Positions 52,995-62,216 of a stretch of 64,000 nucleotides of DNA are shown piece by piece. The stretch is from Paracoccus nototheniae (GTDB lineage Bacteria; Pseudomonadota; Alphaproteobacteria; Rhodobacterales; Rhodobacteraceae). The translations under genes and the position numbers were made by a program. The stretch lies in contig NZ_RQRT01000001.1 in the NCBI RefSeq assembly GCF_004335005.1, forward strand, positions 62,001-126,000, read 5' to 3'. The notes beneath the pieces were generated by a model. The model did no database searches and was not told the origin of the DNA. It was given only the letters and a program-made list of their open reading frames with translations. The stretch's first letter is position 1. Every line of letters starts with the position of its first letter.

Positions 52995-54503
52995 ATGGAT
53001 CTTTTGTCCAATCTGGCGATGGGCTTTTCCGTCGCCTCGACCCCGGCCAACCTGGCCTTCTGCCTGATCGGGGTGCTGCTGGGCACGCTGATCGGGGTGC
53101 TGCCCGGCATCGGCGCCACGGCCACCATCGCCATGCTGCTGCCGATCACCTTCCAGCTGGAGCCGGTCAGCTCGCTGATCATGCTGGCGGGGATCTATTA
53201 CGGGGCGCAATATGGCGGCTCGACCACCGCCATCCTGATCAACATGCCGGGTGAAAGCAGCAGCGCGGTGACGGCCATCGACGGCTATCAGATGGCGCGG
53301 AAGGGCCGCGCGGGCATCGCGCTGGCCACCGCCGCCATCGGGTCGTTCTTTGCGGGCACCGTGGCCACGCTGCTGGTGGCGATCTTTGCGCCGCCCCTGA
53401 CGGTGGTGGCGCTGAAATTCGGCGCGGCTGAATATTTCAGCCTGATGGTGCTGGGCCTGATCATGGCGGTCGCGCTGGCGCATGGGTCGGTTCTCAAGGC
53501 GCTGGCGATGATGGTGCTGGGCCTGCTGCTGGGCATGGTCGGCACCGACATCTATACCGGCACGCCGCGCTTCACGCTTGGCATCACCGCCTATGCGGAC
53601 GGGCTGAACTTTGTCGCGTTGGCCGTGGGCCTGTTCGGCATCGCCGAGATCCTGCGCAATCTGGAAACCGAACATGCGCGCGAGGTGATGACCAGAAACA
53701 TCCAGCGCCTGATGCCCAACCGTCAGGAATTCCGCGAGATGGCCGCCCCGATCCTGCGCGGCACCGTCGTCGGATCGGTGCTGGGCATCCTGCCCGGCGG
53801 CGGCGCGATTCTGGCCAGCTTTGCCAGCTATACGATGGAAAAGAAGCTGTCCAAGACCCCCGAGGCCTTTGGGCAGGGCGCCATCGCCGGCGTCGCCGGA
53901 CCCGAAAGCGCCAACAATGCGGGCGCGCAGACCAGTTTCATCCCGCTGCTGACCCTTGGCATTCCCGCCAACCCGGTCATGGCGCTGATGATCGGGGCGA
54001 TGATCATTCAGGGCATCGTGCCCGGACCGAATGTCGTCAACGACCAGCCCGCGCTGTTCTGGGGCATCATCGCCAGCATGTGGATCGGCAATCTGATGCT
54101 GATCGTGCTGAACCTGCCGCTGATCGGACTGTGGGTCAAACTGCTCAGCGTGCCCTATTACGTGCTGTTTCCGATCATCATGGCGATGTGCGCCATCGGG
54201 GTCTATTCCGTCGACAACAACACCTTCGATCTGTACGCCGTCGCCTTCTTCGGCCTGCTGGGATATGTTCTGTCCAAGCTGCGCTGCGAACCGGCGCCGC
54301 TGCTGCTGGGCTTTGTTCTGGGACCGCTGCTGGAGGAAAACCTGCGCCGCGCGATGATCCTGTCGCGGGGCGATCCGACGACCTTCCTGACCCGGCCCAT
54401 CAGTCTGGGCCTGTTGCTGGCCGCCTGCGCCGTGCTGGTGCTGGTCTTTCTGCCCCAGATCCGGTCCCGCCGCGACGAGGTGTTCACCGAGGCCGATGGC
54501 TGA
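52995..54503 (+). CDS. tctA: Tripartite tricarboxylate transporter large permease TctA
   Basis: 502 aa with about 11-12 hydrophobic segments. Signature blocks: 'GTLIGVLPGIGATATIAMLLPITFQLEPVSSLIMLAGIYYGAQYGGSTTAILINMPGESSSAVTAIDGYQMARKGRAGIALATAAIGSF' and 'EAFGQGAIAGVAGPESANNAGAQTSFIPLLTLGIPANPVMALMIGAMIIQGIVPGPNV'. Catalyses cation-driven uptake with TctB and TctC. Nothing in the sequence fixes the substrate. Confidence 0.95.
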   Translation: MDLLSNLAMGFSVASTPANLAFCLIGVLLGTLIGVLPGIGATATIAMLLPITFQLEPVSSLIMLAGIYYGAQYGGSTTAILINMPGESSSAVTAIDGYQMARKGRAGIALATAAIGSFFAGTVATLLVAIFAPPLTVVALKFGAAEYFSLMVLGLIMAVALAHGSVLKALAMMVLGLLLGMVGTDIYTGTPRFTLGITAYADGLNFVALAVGLFGIAEILRNLETEHAREVMTRNIQRLMPNRQEFREMAAPILRGTVVGSVLGILPGGGAILASFASYTMEKKLSKTPEAFGQGAIAGVAGPESANNAGAQTSFIPLLTLGIPANPVMALMIGAMIIQGIVPGPNVVNDQPALFWGIIASMWIGNLMLIVLNLPLIGLWVKLLSVPYYVLFPIIMAMCAIGVYSVDNNTFDLYAVAFFGLLGYVLSKLRCEPAPLLLGFVLGPLLEENLRRAMILSRGDPTTFLTRPISLGLLLAACAVLVLVFLPQIRSRRDEVFTEADG

Positions 54504-54567
54504 GGCCCGCATCGGCACCCGCATCCGCAATTGACTTTTCCTGCCCCCGGCGGCATGCCCGGATCAT

Positions 54568-54754
54568 GATGGTTCCCGTGTCGGCCAAGGCTCCGACAGG
54601 GTGAAAAGGGAACGCGGTGAGGTGTAGCCATCAGGCGCCTATTCCGCGACTGCCCCCGCAACTGTAAGCGGTAGCCGACCCCATATGCCACTGGCGCGCC
54701 CGTTGCGCCGGGAAGGCGGGCAAGGCCACGATCCGCAAGTCAGGAGACCTGCCA
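54568..54754 (+). ncRNA. Cobalamin riboswitch
   Basis: All conserved blocks appear in order: GGTTCC..., 'GGTGAAAAGGGAACGCGGTGA' core (54600s), 'CCGCGACTGCCCCCGCAACTGTAAGCGG' region around 54645-54672, the 'CCACTGG' element near 54688, 'GGGAAGGCGG' near 54710, and the B12-box-like end around 'CCGCAAGTCAGGAGACCTGCC' at 54733-54753. It precedes a btuFCD-like operon and should turn it off when adenosylcobalamin is plentiful. A GC-rich dyad just after it (54769-54790) and a T5 tract at 54876-54880 could form the expression platform. Confidence 0.93.
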
Positions 54755-54910
54755 TCATGACCGTATCCAACCCGGGCGGGGTGCCCCGGAGAAAGACCGC
54801 ATGCGCCGTTCCCGGCTGCCCCTTCCGCCTGTTGCAACGCGGGCTGGGGTTCCCGGCCCGGGGCAATCGCGCCTTTTTCGACCCCGTCCTTCGCCAGATG
54901 AAGGACGACC

Positions 54911-55918
54911 ATGATGAACCGATTTTTCCTGACCACTGCCTTGGCCATCGGTGCGGCGACCACCGCCCATGCCGCGCCGACCCAATACCCTGTGACCATC
55001 GACAATTGCGGGCATGCGGTGACCATTCCCGCCCGTCCCGACACTGTCGTCTCGATCGGCCAGTCCACGACCGAGATCCTCTATGCGCTGGATCAGGCCG
55101 ACCGGATGGCGGGAACCGCGCTGTGGTTCAACGCGGTCCTGCCCGATCATGCGGATCAGGACGCCCGCGTCGAACGCATCAGCGACAACACCCCCAGCTT
55201 TGAATCCGTGGTGAACAAGCGGCCTGCCTTTGTGCCCACCATGTTCGAATGGATGATCGGCGAACAGGGCGCGGTCGGCACCCGGGCGCAATTCGCCGAT
55301 CTGGGCATTCCGGTCTGGGTGATGCCGACCGATTGTCAGGGCAAGAACAACCTTGTCGGCGCGGATGGGACGCGTCTGGCGCCCTTTGACATCCGGAGTC
55401 TGTGGGACAGCATCGACCAGCTGGCGCAGGTGATGGACGCACAGGATGCGGGCGATGCGCTGACAGCCGCTCTGCAGGCGCGCGAGGCGGCGGTCGTGGC
55501 GCGTGCGCAGGCCATGGATCTGCCCGATGCCTCGGCGGCGGTCTGGTTTTCCTCGGCCGATCTGCAGCTGGACCCCTATATGGCGGGCGGCATGGGCGTT
55601 CCGGGCTGGATGCTGGACCGATTGGGCCTGCGCAATGTCGTCACCTCGGACGAGGAATGGCCGACCGTCGGGTGGGAGACGATCGCCCGCGCCGATCCGT
55701 CGGTCCTGGTCATCGCGCGCATGGATCGCCGCCGCTTTCCCGCCGACGATGTCGAGGCCAAGCTGCGCTTTCTGCAAACCGACCCGGTGACGCGGCAGAT
55801 GAGCGCGGTGCGCGACAACCGCATCGTGATCATGGACGCCGAGGCGATGCATGCCGGCATCCGCCTGATCGACGGGCTGGAGGCTTTGGCGGCGGGCATG
55901 GACGGGCTGTCCGAATGA
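54911..55918 (+). CDS. btuF: Cobalamin/corrinoid-type ABC substrate-binding protein (BtuF-like)
   Basis: 335 aa with signal peptide 'RFFLTTALAIGAATTAHA'. Periplasmic FepB/BtuF-type (class III) fold: 'YPVTIDNCGHAVTIPARPDTVVSIGQSTTEILYALDQADRMAGTALWFNAV', 'DNTPSFESVVNKRPAFVPTMFEWM', 'LDRLGLRNVVTSDEEWPTVGWETIARADPSVLVIA'. The fold alone also fits siderophores; the upstream cobalamin riboswitch makes corrinoid uptake more likely. ATGA overlap with the permease gene. Confidence 0.85.
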   Translation: MMNRFFLTTALAIGAATTAHAAPTQYPVTIDNCGHAVTIPARPDTVVSIGQSTTEILYALDQADRMAGTALWFNAVLPDHADQDARVERISDNTPSFESVVNKRPAFVPTMFEWMIGEQGAVGTRAQFADLGIPVWVMPTDCQGKNNLVGADGTRLAPFDIRSLWDSIDQLAQVMDAQDAGDALTAALQAREAAVVARAQAMDLPDASAAVWFSSADLQLDPYMAGGMGVPGWMLDRLGLRNVVTSDEEWPTVGWETIARADPSVLVIARMDRRRFPADDVEAKLRFLQTDPVTRQMSAVRDNRIVIMDAEAMHAGIRLIDGLEALAAGMDGLSE

Positions 55919-56976
55919 TCGCCGATCCGCTGGCCGCGACCCGGCCGCGCCTGCACGGGCCCCGCTGGTGGTGGGTGCCGCTGCTGATCGTTCTGGCCCC
56001 TCTGGCGGGCACCGCGATGGGCGAGACCCCGATCGCGCTGGACACCGTCTGGCGGGCGCTGGCCAACCAGCTGTGGGATGCGGGCCATGCCGTCGATCCG
56101 ATCGATCAGGGCATCATCTGGTCCTATCGCCTGCCGCGCGCGCTGGTGGCGGGGGCCTGCGGGGCAGGGCTGGCGATCTCGGGGCTGATGTTGCAGACGC
56201 TGCTGAGGAATGCGCTGGCCGATCCCTATCTGCTGGGCATCTCGGCAGGGGCGTCGACCGGCGCGGTGCTGGTGGCGGTCGCCGGGGTGGGCATCGGGTC
56301 TGCCGCGCTGCCGATGTCGGTGGGCGCGCTGGCCGGGGCGCTGGCCGCCTTTGCGCTGGTTGTCGGGCTGGCGCGGCTGGCGGGGGGCGGTCCCACGGCC
56401 CGGGGCGCGGCGCAGATCGTGCTGGCGGGCATCGCGGGATCGCAGCTGTTCAGCGCGCTGACCAGCTTTATCATCGCGCGATCCGCCAGCGCCGAACAGG
56501 CGCGGGGCATCATGTTCTGGCTGCTGGGCAATCTGTCGGGGGTGCGGTGGGGCGATGTCGGCCTGTCGATGGGGGCCGTCGCCATCGCCATGGCGGTGGC
56601 CCTGTGGCATGTCCGGGCGCTGGACGCATTCACCTTCGGGACGGAATCGGCGGCCTCGCTTGGGGTGCCGGTGCGCCGGGTTCAGGCGGTGCTGATTCTG
56701 GCGACGGCGGGGGCGACGGCGGTGCTGGTGTCGATCACCGGGGCGATCGGCTTTGTCGGGTTGGTCGTGCCCCATGCCGCGCGGTTTCTGGTCGGCACGC
56801 GCCACAGCAGGCTGGTGCCGGTGTCCGCCCTGATCGGCATGGTGTTCCTGATCGCGGCGGATGTGATCGCGCGGATGCTGGTGCCGGGGCAGACCCTGCC
56901 CATCGGCGTGGTCACGGCGCTGATCGGCGCGCCCGCCTTTGCGGTGATCCTGATCCGCGCAAGGCCGACCTCATGA
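55915..56976 (+). CDS. btuC: FecCD/BtuC-family ABC permease
   Basis: 353 aa with about ten hydrophobic segments. Typical blocks: 'DQGIIWSYRLPRALVAGACGAGLAISGLMLQTLLRNALADPYLLGISAGASTGAVL', 'MFWLLGNLSGVRWGDVGLSMGAV', 'GAIGFVGLVVPHAARFLVGTRHSRLVPVSALIGMVFLIAADVIARMLVPGQTLPIGVVTALIGAPAFAVIL'. Riboswitch-controlled, between binding-protein and ATPase genes with 4-bp overlaps on both sides. Confidence 0.92.
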   Translation: MIADPLAATRPRLHGPRWWWVPLLIVLAPLAGTAMGETPIALDTVWRALANQLWDAGHAVDPIDQGIIWSYRLPRALVAGACGAGLAISGLMLQTLLRNALADPYLLGISAGASTGAVLVAVAGVGIGSAALPMSVGALAGALAAFALVVGLARLAGGGPTARGAAQIVLAGIAGSQLFSALTSFIIARSASAEQARGIMFWLLGNLSGVRWGDVGLSMGAVAIAMAVALWHVRALDAFTFGTESAASLGVPVRRVQAVLILATAGATAVLVSITGAIGFVGLVVPHAARFLVGTRHSRLVPVSALIGMVFLIAADVIARMLVPGQTLPIGVVTALIGAPAFAVILIRARPTS

Positions 56977-57737
56977 CCCTGCAGGCCCATGAGGTCGGAC
57001 GCAGCGTCCGGGGTCGCGCCCTGCTGCAGGCGGTGTCGCTGACCGTCGCCCCGGGCGAGATGCTGGGTCTGATCGGACCCAACGGGTCCGGCAAATCCAC
57101 GCTTCTGCGGCTGATGGCGGGGCTGGGGCGGCCCGATCGGGGCGTCCTGACGCTGGATGGCCAGCCCCTGCACCGGCATGGGTCGCGCCGGATCGCCCGC
57201 CGCATCGCGCTGGTCGCGCAAAGTGCCGGGACATCCGACCGCATCACCGTGCGCGATGCCGTGGCCCTCGGGCGCACGCCCTGGCTGGATGCGCTGCGCG
57301 GCTGGTCAGAGGTCGATGACCGGCATGTCGCGCGGGCGCTGGCCCGGGTCGATCTGTCCGCTTTGGCTTCGCGCGACTGGTCCACCCTGTCGGGGGGCGA
57401 ACGCCAGCGCGCCCATATCGCCCGCGCGCTGGCGCAGGATCCGCAGATCCTGCTGCTGGACGAGCCGACCAACCATCTGGACATCCGCCACCAGCTGCAG
57501 GTGCTGGATCTGGTGGCGGGATTGGGCATCTCGACCGTGACCGCGCTGCATGATCTTAATCAGGCGATGCGCTGCGACCGGGTGGCGGTGCTGAAAGAGG
57601 GCCGCCTGCAGGCGCTTGGCCCCCCCGCCAGCGTCCTGACCCCGGACCTGCTGGCCCGCGTCTTCGATGTCCGCGCGACGCAGCTGACCGATCCGCAGGA
57701 TGGCAGTCGCCTGTTGCGGTTCCAGCCGCTGGCGTGA
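56973..57737 (+). CDS. btuD: FecE/BtuD-family ABC ATP-binding protein
   Basis: 254 aa. Walker A '[20 protein letters not shown]', Q-loop 'RIALVAQSAGTSDRITVRDAVALGRTPW' (the ALGRxP hallmark of the FecE/BtuD group), signature 'LSGGERQRAHIARALAQDP', Walker B 'ILLLDEPTNHLDIRHQLQVLDLV', H-loop 'VTALHDLNQAMRCDRVAVLKEGRLQALG'. Last gene of the riboswitch-controlled operon; convergent with the LacI-family gene, 22 bp apart. Confidence 0.93.
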   Translation: MTLQAHEVGRSVRGRALLQAVSLTVAPGEMLGLIGPNGSGKSTLLRLMAGLGRPDRGVLTLDGQPLHRHGSRRIARRIALVAQSAGTSDRITVRDAVALGRTPWLDALRGWSEVDDRHVARALARVDLSALASRDWSTLSGGERQRAHIARALAQDPQILLLDEPTNHLDIRHQLQVLDLVAGLGISTVTALHDLNQAMRCDRVAVLKEGRLQALGPPASVLTPDLLARVFDVRATQLTDPQDGSRLLRFQPLA

Positions 57738-57759
57738 CCGGCGCGGGCATCGGTGTGGA

Positions 57760-58758
57760 TCAGAACGCCCTCAGACGGCAGGGGATCAGGATGCGCGTGG
57801 CCGCGCTGGTGGGATGGCCGATCAGGTCGAAGGCGCTGGCCAGCATGGCGTCGACATCCTGTTCGATCATGCCGACATTGCCGGGCAGAAACGATCCGAA
57901 CGGATCATAGTCGAAGCATCCATAGCGGACCCATCTGCGCCCGTCCTGCAACTGGGTGAACCACCCCACGACCCCCTCCAGCGAGATGGTCGAGTTGACG
58001 AAGACGCCCGTCGGCTGCCGGGGCCTGAACCCGGACAGGGCGTCCTGCGCGGTCTGCGCCGAATATCCATAGGCCAGAATATGATCGTCGGGGACCGACA
58101 ATCCCCACGCGGCGTGGGCGGCCAGAAAGCCGCTCAGCCGCGCTGCCGTGTTGTGATCGTCGCGGCGACCGCCCACGAAGCGCAGCGGCCCGGTCCAGCC
58201 CAGATCCGTCCGGCACCGGTCCAGGATCAGGTTGGTCAGATCGCGCGCCCCCGCGAAATTGTCCGAAATCACCGAGGGCGCGCCGCTGCCGGGCAGATCC
58301 AGATTGATCGACTGCACCCCCGATGCCTTGCAAAAGGCCGAGATGCGGTCGGGATCGGTCGCCCCGGTCGCGATCAGACATTCCGCCTGATAGGACACCA
58401 GTTCCCGCGCGGCGTCGAACTCCATGTCGGGATCGCGCTGCGTGCAGGTGACGACGGGAAACAGATTGCGGGCGCGGGCCATCGCCTCGAACTGTTCGGC
58501 GATATGGCCGAAATAGCGGTTGTCGTATTTCGGAACGATCATGCCGACGATATGCGAACGGTCCCGGCGCAGCAGGCTGGCCTGCGCATTCACGGCATAG
58601 CCCTGCTGTTCGGCGGCCTGCATCACCCGGTCGGCCAAAGCCTGACTGAGACGGCGCTTTTTCCACGACCCGTTCAGGACCGCGCTGACCGCACTGGGCG
58701 ATGCGTTCGCCAGCACGGCCAGATCATAGATCGTGGTCCGTTTCGCGCCGTTCTGCAT
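57760..58758 (-). CDS. LacI-family regulator of the pentitol operon
   Basis: 332 aa from ATG 58758 (MQNGAKRTTIYDLA), with GGGGACGGA upstream; longer in-frame starts would run through the operator sites. HTH 'TTIYDLAVLANASPSAVSAVLNGSWKKRRLSQALADRVMQAAEQQGYAVNAQASLLRRDRSHIVGMIVPKYDNRYFGHIAEQFEAMARARNLFPVVTC'. The effector domain is of the sugar-binding type. It is divergent from the pentitol uptake operon; two palindromes lie between, so it is the likely repressor, released by a pentitol. Confidence 0.9.
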   Translation of the reverse strand: MQNGAKRTTIYDLAVLANASPSAVSAVLNGSWKKRRLSQALADRVMQAAEQQGYAVNAQASLLRRDRSHIVGMIVPKYDNRYFGHIAEQFEAMARARNLFPVVTCTQRDPDMEFDAARELVSYQAECLIATGATDPDRISAFCKASGVQSINLDLPGSGAPSVISDNFAGARDLTNLILDRCRTDLGWTGPLRFVGGRRDDHNTAARLSGFLAAHAAWGLSVPDDHILAYGYSAQTAQDALSGFRPRQPTGVFVNSTISLEGVVGWFTQLQDGRRWVRYGCFDYDPFGSFLPGNVGMIEQDVDAMLASAFDLIGHPTSAATRILIPCRLRAF

Positions 58759-58808
58759 TCCGTCCCCGTATCCGCGCCCGTTCTGTTCCAGAAAGAAATG
58801 TTGACCGA

Positions 58809-58848
58809 GTTGCATCGATGTAGCAACCTTGCGCAATCGATTGTGCAA
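58809..58848. promoter_or_regulatory. Two adjacent LacI-type operators
   Basis: GTTGCATCGATGTAGCAAC (58809-58827) and TTGCGCAATCGATTGTGCAA (58829-58848) are both near-palindromes with TTGC...GCAA arms and a central CGAT. Their centres are about 20 bp apart, close to two helical turns. They lie between the divergent regulator gene and the pentitol binding-protein gene. Confidence 0.65.
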
Positions 58849-58995
58849 AGAATCAGTCGACGACATCGCGGATGTGATCTGCAGGGAGGATACCCAAGGG
58901 ATGCCACAGGATGCCGGTCGGTCGCAGGACCGGCGGGCCGATGGCGGCACCCGGGGCTTCGGCGATGTGCGAAACCGGACCGGAGGAGATGACGA

Positions 58996-60036
58996 ATGAC
59001 CAAGATCACCACCCTTTCAGCGGCCTCGATGCTTGCCATGGGGCTGTGCGCCAGCGCGGCCTCGGCCCAGACCGTGGCGTTTCTGATGCCCGATCAGGCA
59101 TCCACCCGCTATGAACAGCATGACTGGCCCGGCTTTCAGGCGGCCATGGCCGAGACCTGCGCCGATTGCACGCTGATCTATCAGAACGGCAACGGCGATG
59201 TGGCGCTGCAACAGCAGCAGTTCAATTCGGTGATCGCGCAGGGGGCGACGGTCATCGTGCTGGACCCGGTCGACAGCGCCGCAGCCGCAGCCCTGGTCGA
59301 GATCGCGCATTCCCAGGACATCAAGGTCATCGCCTATGATCGCCCGATCCCGGATACGCCTGCCGATTTCTACGTCTCCTTCGACAACGAGGGCATCGGC
59401 TACGCCATCGCCCAATCGCTGGTCGAGAAGATGCAGGCCGATGGCGTTCCGGATGGCGCAGGCGTGCTGCAGATCAACGGCTCGCCCACCGATGCGGCGG
59501 CGGGCCTGATCCGCGACGGCATCGACCGGGCGCTGGATGCGTCGCCCTATGTCACGCTGTCGGAATTCGACACGCCCGATTGGGCGCCGCCGCGTGCGCA
59601 GGAATGGACGGCCAGTCAGGTGACGCGGTTCGGTGCCGACATTATGGGCATCGTGGCGGCGAATGACGGCACCGGCGGCGGCGCCATCGCGGCGCTGAAG
59701 GCGGCGGGGACCGATCCGCTGCCCCCGGTGACCGGCAATGATGCGACCATCGCGGCGCTGCAGCTGATCATCGCGGGCGATCAGTACAACACCATCTCCA
59801 AGCCGTCGGAAATCGTGGCCGCCGCCGCCGCGCAGGTCGCGGTGACCCTGTTGGAGGGTGGCACGCCCGAGGCGACCTCGACCCTCTATGACACGCCGTC
59901 GCAGCTGTTCGTGCCCGCCGTGGTGACCCAGGCCAACATCAAGGAGCTGATCTTCGACGCGGGCATCCAGACCCCGGCCGAGATCTGCAGCGGCGAATAT
60001 GCCGAACCCTGCGCGGCCCTCGGCATCGCCGAGTAA
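58996..60036 (+). CDS. Sugar/pentitol ABC transporter substrate-binding protein
   Basis: 346 aa with signal peptide 'ITTLSAASMLAMGLCASAASA'. Type I fold of the XylF/RbsB group: 'VAFLMPDQASTRYEQHDWPGFQAAMAE', 'NGDVALQQQQFNSVIAQGATVIVLDPVDSAAAAALVEIAHSQDIKVIAYDRPI', 'NDGTGGGAIAALKAAGTDPLPPVTGNDATIAALQLIIAGDQYNTISKP'. The operon's dehydrogenase and kinase make ribitol the best guess. GGAGGAG precedes the ATG. Confidence 0.9.
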   Translation: MTKITTLSAASMLAMGLCASAASAQTVAFLMPDQASTRYEQHDWPGFQAAMAETCADCTLIYQNGNGDVALQQQQFNSVIAQGATVIVLDPVDSAAAAALVEIAHSQDIKVIAYDRPIPDTPADFYVSFDNEGIGYAIAQSLVEKMQADGVPDGAGVLQINGSPTDAAAGLIRDGIDRALDASPYVTLSEFDTPDWAPPRAQEWTASQVTRFGADIMGIVAANDGTGGGAIAALKAAGTDPLPPVTGNDATIAALQLIIAGDQYNTISKPSEIVAAAAAQVAVTLLEGGTPEATSTLYDTPSQLFVPAVVTQANIKELIFDAGIQTPAEICSGEYAEPCAALGIAE

Positions 60037-60044
60037 CCGATGAC

Positions 60045-60073
60045 GGCTGCGGCGCGGGATGCGCGCCGCAGCC
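60045..60073 (+). terminator. Hairpin after the pentitol binding-protein gene
   Basis: GGCTGCGGCGC and GCGCCGCAGCC pair perfectly (11 bp) around a 7-nt loop, followed by CTTTCC. It lies between the binding-protein and ATPase genes, probably a partial terminator or 3' stabiliser. Confidence 0.65.
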
Positions 60074-60095
60074 CTTTCCTGGGGAGGAGACAGCG

Positions 60096-60917
60096 ATGAA
60101 CCATCCGACCACGGCGCCCGCACCGGGCGCGCTGATCCTGCGCCTGAGGGGCGTGGGCAAGAAATTCGGCGCGGTCACCGCGCTGGAGGATATCGATCTG
60201 GACGTCCACGCCGGAGAGGTCGTGGCGCTGGTCGGCGACAATGGCGCGGGCAAATCCACGCTGGTCAAGGTGCTGGCAGGCGTCCACCAGCCGACATCGG
60301 GGACGATCGAGGTGTCGGGGAACCCGGTGACGCTGGACACGCCCGGCCGCGCGCTGGAACTGGGCATCGCCACGGTGTTTCAGGATCTGGCCCTGTGCGA
60401 GAATCTGGATGTCGTGGCCAATCTGTTTCTGGGTCAGGAAATCGGCCCCTGGGCCATGGACGAGGTCCAGATGGAGGTCCGCGCCTGGACCCTGTTGCAG
60501 GAACTGGCCGCGCGCATCCCGTCTGTCCGCGAACCCGTGGCGTCGCTGTCGGGCGGCCAGCGTCAGACCGTGGCCATCGCCCGGTCCCTGCTGCTGGAGC
60601 CGCAGATCATCATGCTGGACGAACCGACCGCCGCCCTTGGCGTGGCCCAGACCGCCGAGGTGCTGAACCTGATCGAGCGGGTGCGCGCGCGCGGCCATGG
60701 GGTGATCCTGATCTCGCATAACATGGAGGATGTGCGCGCCGTCGCCAACCGCATCGTGGTGCTGCGATTGGGCAGGAACAACGGCGTCTTCACCGCCGAC
60801 ACCTCGCATCAGGAACTGGTCGCGGCCATCACCGGCGCCAGCGAAAACTCCGTGTCGCGGCGTGCGGCCCGCAAACGCGAAGACATGAAACGCGAAGACA
60901 TGGAGCAGATCCAATGA
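60096..60917 (+). CDS. Sugar/pentitol ABC ATP-binding protein with a single ABC domain
   Basis: 273 aa. Walker A 'ALVGDNGAGKSTLVKVLAGVHQPTSGTI', 'GIATVFQDLALCENLDVVANLFLGQEIG' (XylG/RbsA-like Q-loop), signature 'LSGGQRQTVAIARSLLLEP' , Walker B 'IIMLDEPTAALGVAQTAEVLNLI', H-loop 'VILISHNMEDVRAVANRIVVLRLGRN'. Ribose/xylose importers usually have two fused ABC domains (~500 aa); this one, like fructose FrcA, has one and must dimerise. The C-terminus holds a duplicated KREDM from a 15-nt tandem repeat. ATGA overlap with the permease. Confidence 0.92.
   Translation: MNHPTTAPAPGALILRLRGVGKKFGAVTALEDIDLDVHAGEVVALVGDNGAGKSTLVKVLAGVHQPTSGTIEVSGNPVTLDTPGRALELGIATVFQDLALCENLDVVANLFLGQEIGPWAMDEVQMEVRAWTLLQELAARIPSVREPVASLSGGQRQTVAIARSLLLEPQIIMLDEPTAALGVAQTAEVLNLIERVRARGHGVILISHNMEDVRAVANRIVVLRLGRNNGVFTADTSHQELVAAITGASENSVSRRAARKREDMKREDMEQIQ
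60873..60902 (+). repeat. 15-nt perfect tandem duplication at the ATPase 3' end
   Basis: AAACGCGAAGACATG occurs twice back to back (60873-60887 and 60888-60902), encoding KREDM twice just before the stop codon. In-frame slippage-type duplication; no effect on the ABC core expected. Confidence 0.85.
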
Positions 60918-62206
60918 CGCAGCATCCCGCAACCGGCGCCGACCGCAACGGACCTGCTCTGGCGGGCAAGGTCGGTCAGGGCGCCAGACTGGATCAGGGC
61001 GACAGCCGCGTGCGCCATGATGCCGGATTGTCCGGCGCGCTGCGCGGCTTCATCGACCGGGTGCGGTCCGGCGATCTGGGCATGCTGCCGGTCGCGGTCG
61101 GCCTGCTGCTGATCTCGGGCGCGTTCACGGCGCTGAACCCGATCTTTCTGGCGCCCGCCAATCTGGTCAACATGCTGTTCGACGCCGCCGCCGTCGGCTT
61201 TATCGCCCTGGGCGTCGTCTGCGTCCTGCTGCTGGGCGAAATCGATCTGTCCATCGGCTCGATGAGCGGGCTGTCCTCGGCCATCATCGGGGTCTTATGG
61301 ATCCAGACCGGCCTGCCGCTGCCCGTGGCGATCGCAGGCGCGCTGGCGATGGGCGCGCTGGTCGGCATGGCCTATGGCTTTCTGCGCAACCGGTTCGAGA
61401 TGCCCAGCTTTGTCGCCACCCTGTCGGGCCTTCTGGCGCTGCTGGGGTTGCAACTGTACATTCTGGGGCCGTCCGGGTCGATCAACCTGCCGTTCACCTC
61501 GCCTCTGGTGCGGTTCGGCCAGATCCTGATCATGCCCGCATGGCTGTCCTATGCGGTGGCGGTGCTGCCGGGCATCGCGATCGTGTGGGGCACGATGCGC
61601 GCCAACCGGCGCCGGATCGCCGCGAACCTGTCTTCGACCGGGCTCAGCGTCGCGGTGGCCAAGGCGGCCTGTCTGACGCTGGCACTGGTCTTTGCGGTGT
61701 CCTACCTCGAGCGCAGCCGGGGCGTGCCGCTGATGTTCGGCGTCTTCGTGCTGTTCGTCGTGGCGCTGGATTATGCGCTGGTGCGCACCAAATGGGGCCG
61801 CTCGATGTTCGCCGTCGGCGGCAATGCCGAAGCCGCGCGCCGGGCGGGCATCGATGTGCGGCGCATCCGCCTGTCGGCCTTTGTGGTCTGTTCGACGTTT
61901 GCGGCCCTTGGCGGCATCTTCGCCGCCGCGCGTCTGGCCTCGGCCAGTCAGCAGGCCGGGACGGGCGACGTGAACCTGAACGCCATCGCGGCGGCGGTGA
62001 TCGGCGGGACATCGCTGTTCGGGGGGCGGGGATCGGCATGGTCGGCGCTGCTGGGCGTGCTGGTGATCATGGCGATTTCGAACGGGCTGACGCTTTTGAA
62101 CCTCAGCTCGTCCCTGCGTTATATGATCACCGGGGCGGTGCTGGCCATCGCGGTCATCGTCGACAGCCTTGCGCGACGGTCGCGCGCCAACAACGGACGC
62201 GCCTGA
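60914..62206 (+). CDS. Sugar/pentitol ABC permease (XylH/RbsC family)
   Basis: 430 aa with about ten or more hydrophobic segments after a ~55-residue hydrophilic N-terminus. Typical blocks: '[38 protein letters not shown]', '[42 protein letters not shown]', '[84 protein letters not shown]'. The closest match in layout is XylH. It works with the binding protein and single-domain ATPase. Confidence 0.92.
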   Translation: MTQHPATGADRNGPALAGKVGQGARLDQGDSRVRHDAGLSGALRGFIDRVRSGDLGMLPVAVGLLLISGAFTALNPIFLAPANLVNMLFDAAAVGFIALGVVCVLLLGEIDLSIGSMSGLSSAIIGVLWIQTGLPLPVAIAGALAMGALVGMAYGFLRNRFEMPSFVATLSGLLALLGLQLYILGPSGSINLPFTSPLVRFGQILIMPAWLSYAVAVLPGIAIVWGTMRANRRRIAANLSSTGLSVAVAKAACLTLALVFAVSYLERSRGVPLMFGVFVLFVVALDYALVRTKWGRSMFAVGGNAEAARRAGIDVRRIRLSAFVVCSTFAALGGIFAAARLASASQQAGTGDVNLNAIAAAVIGGTSLFGGRGSAWSALLGVLVIMAISNGLTLLNLSSSLRYMITGAVLAIAVIVDSLARRSRANNGRA

Positions 62207-62216
62207 GGAGGATGCC

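Noticed and set aside
54757-55203. Open frame starting right after the cobalamin riboswitch and running into btuF
   Set aside because: It lacks a ribosome binding site, the product is not protein-like, and it mostly overlaps btuF in another frame; the ATG is probably part of the riboswitch expression platform.
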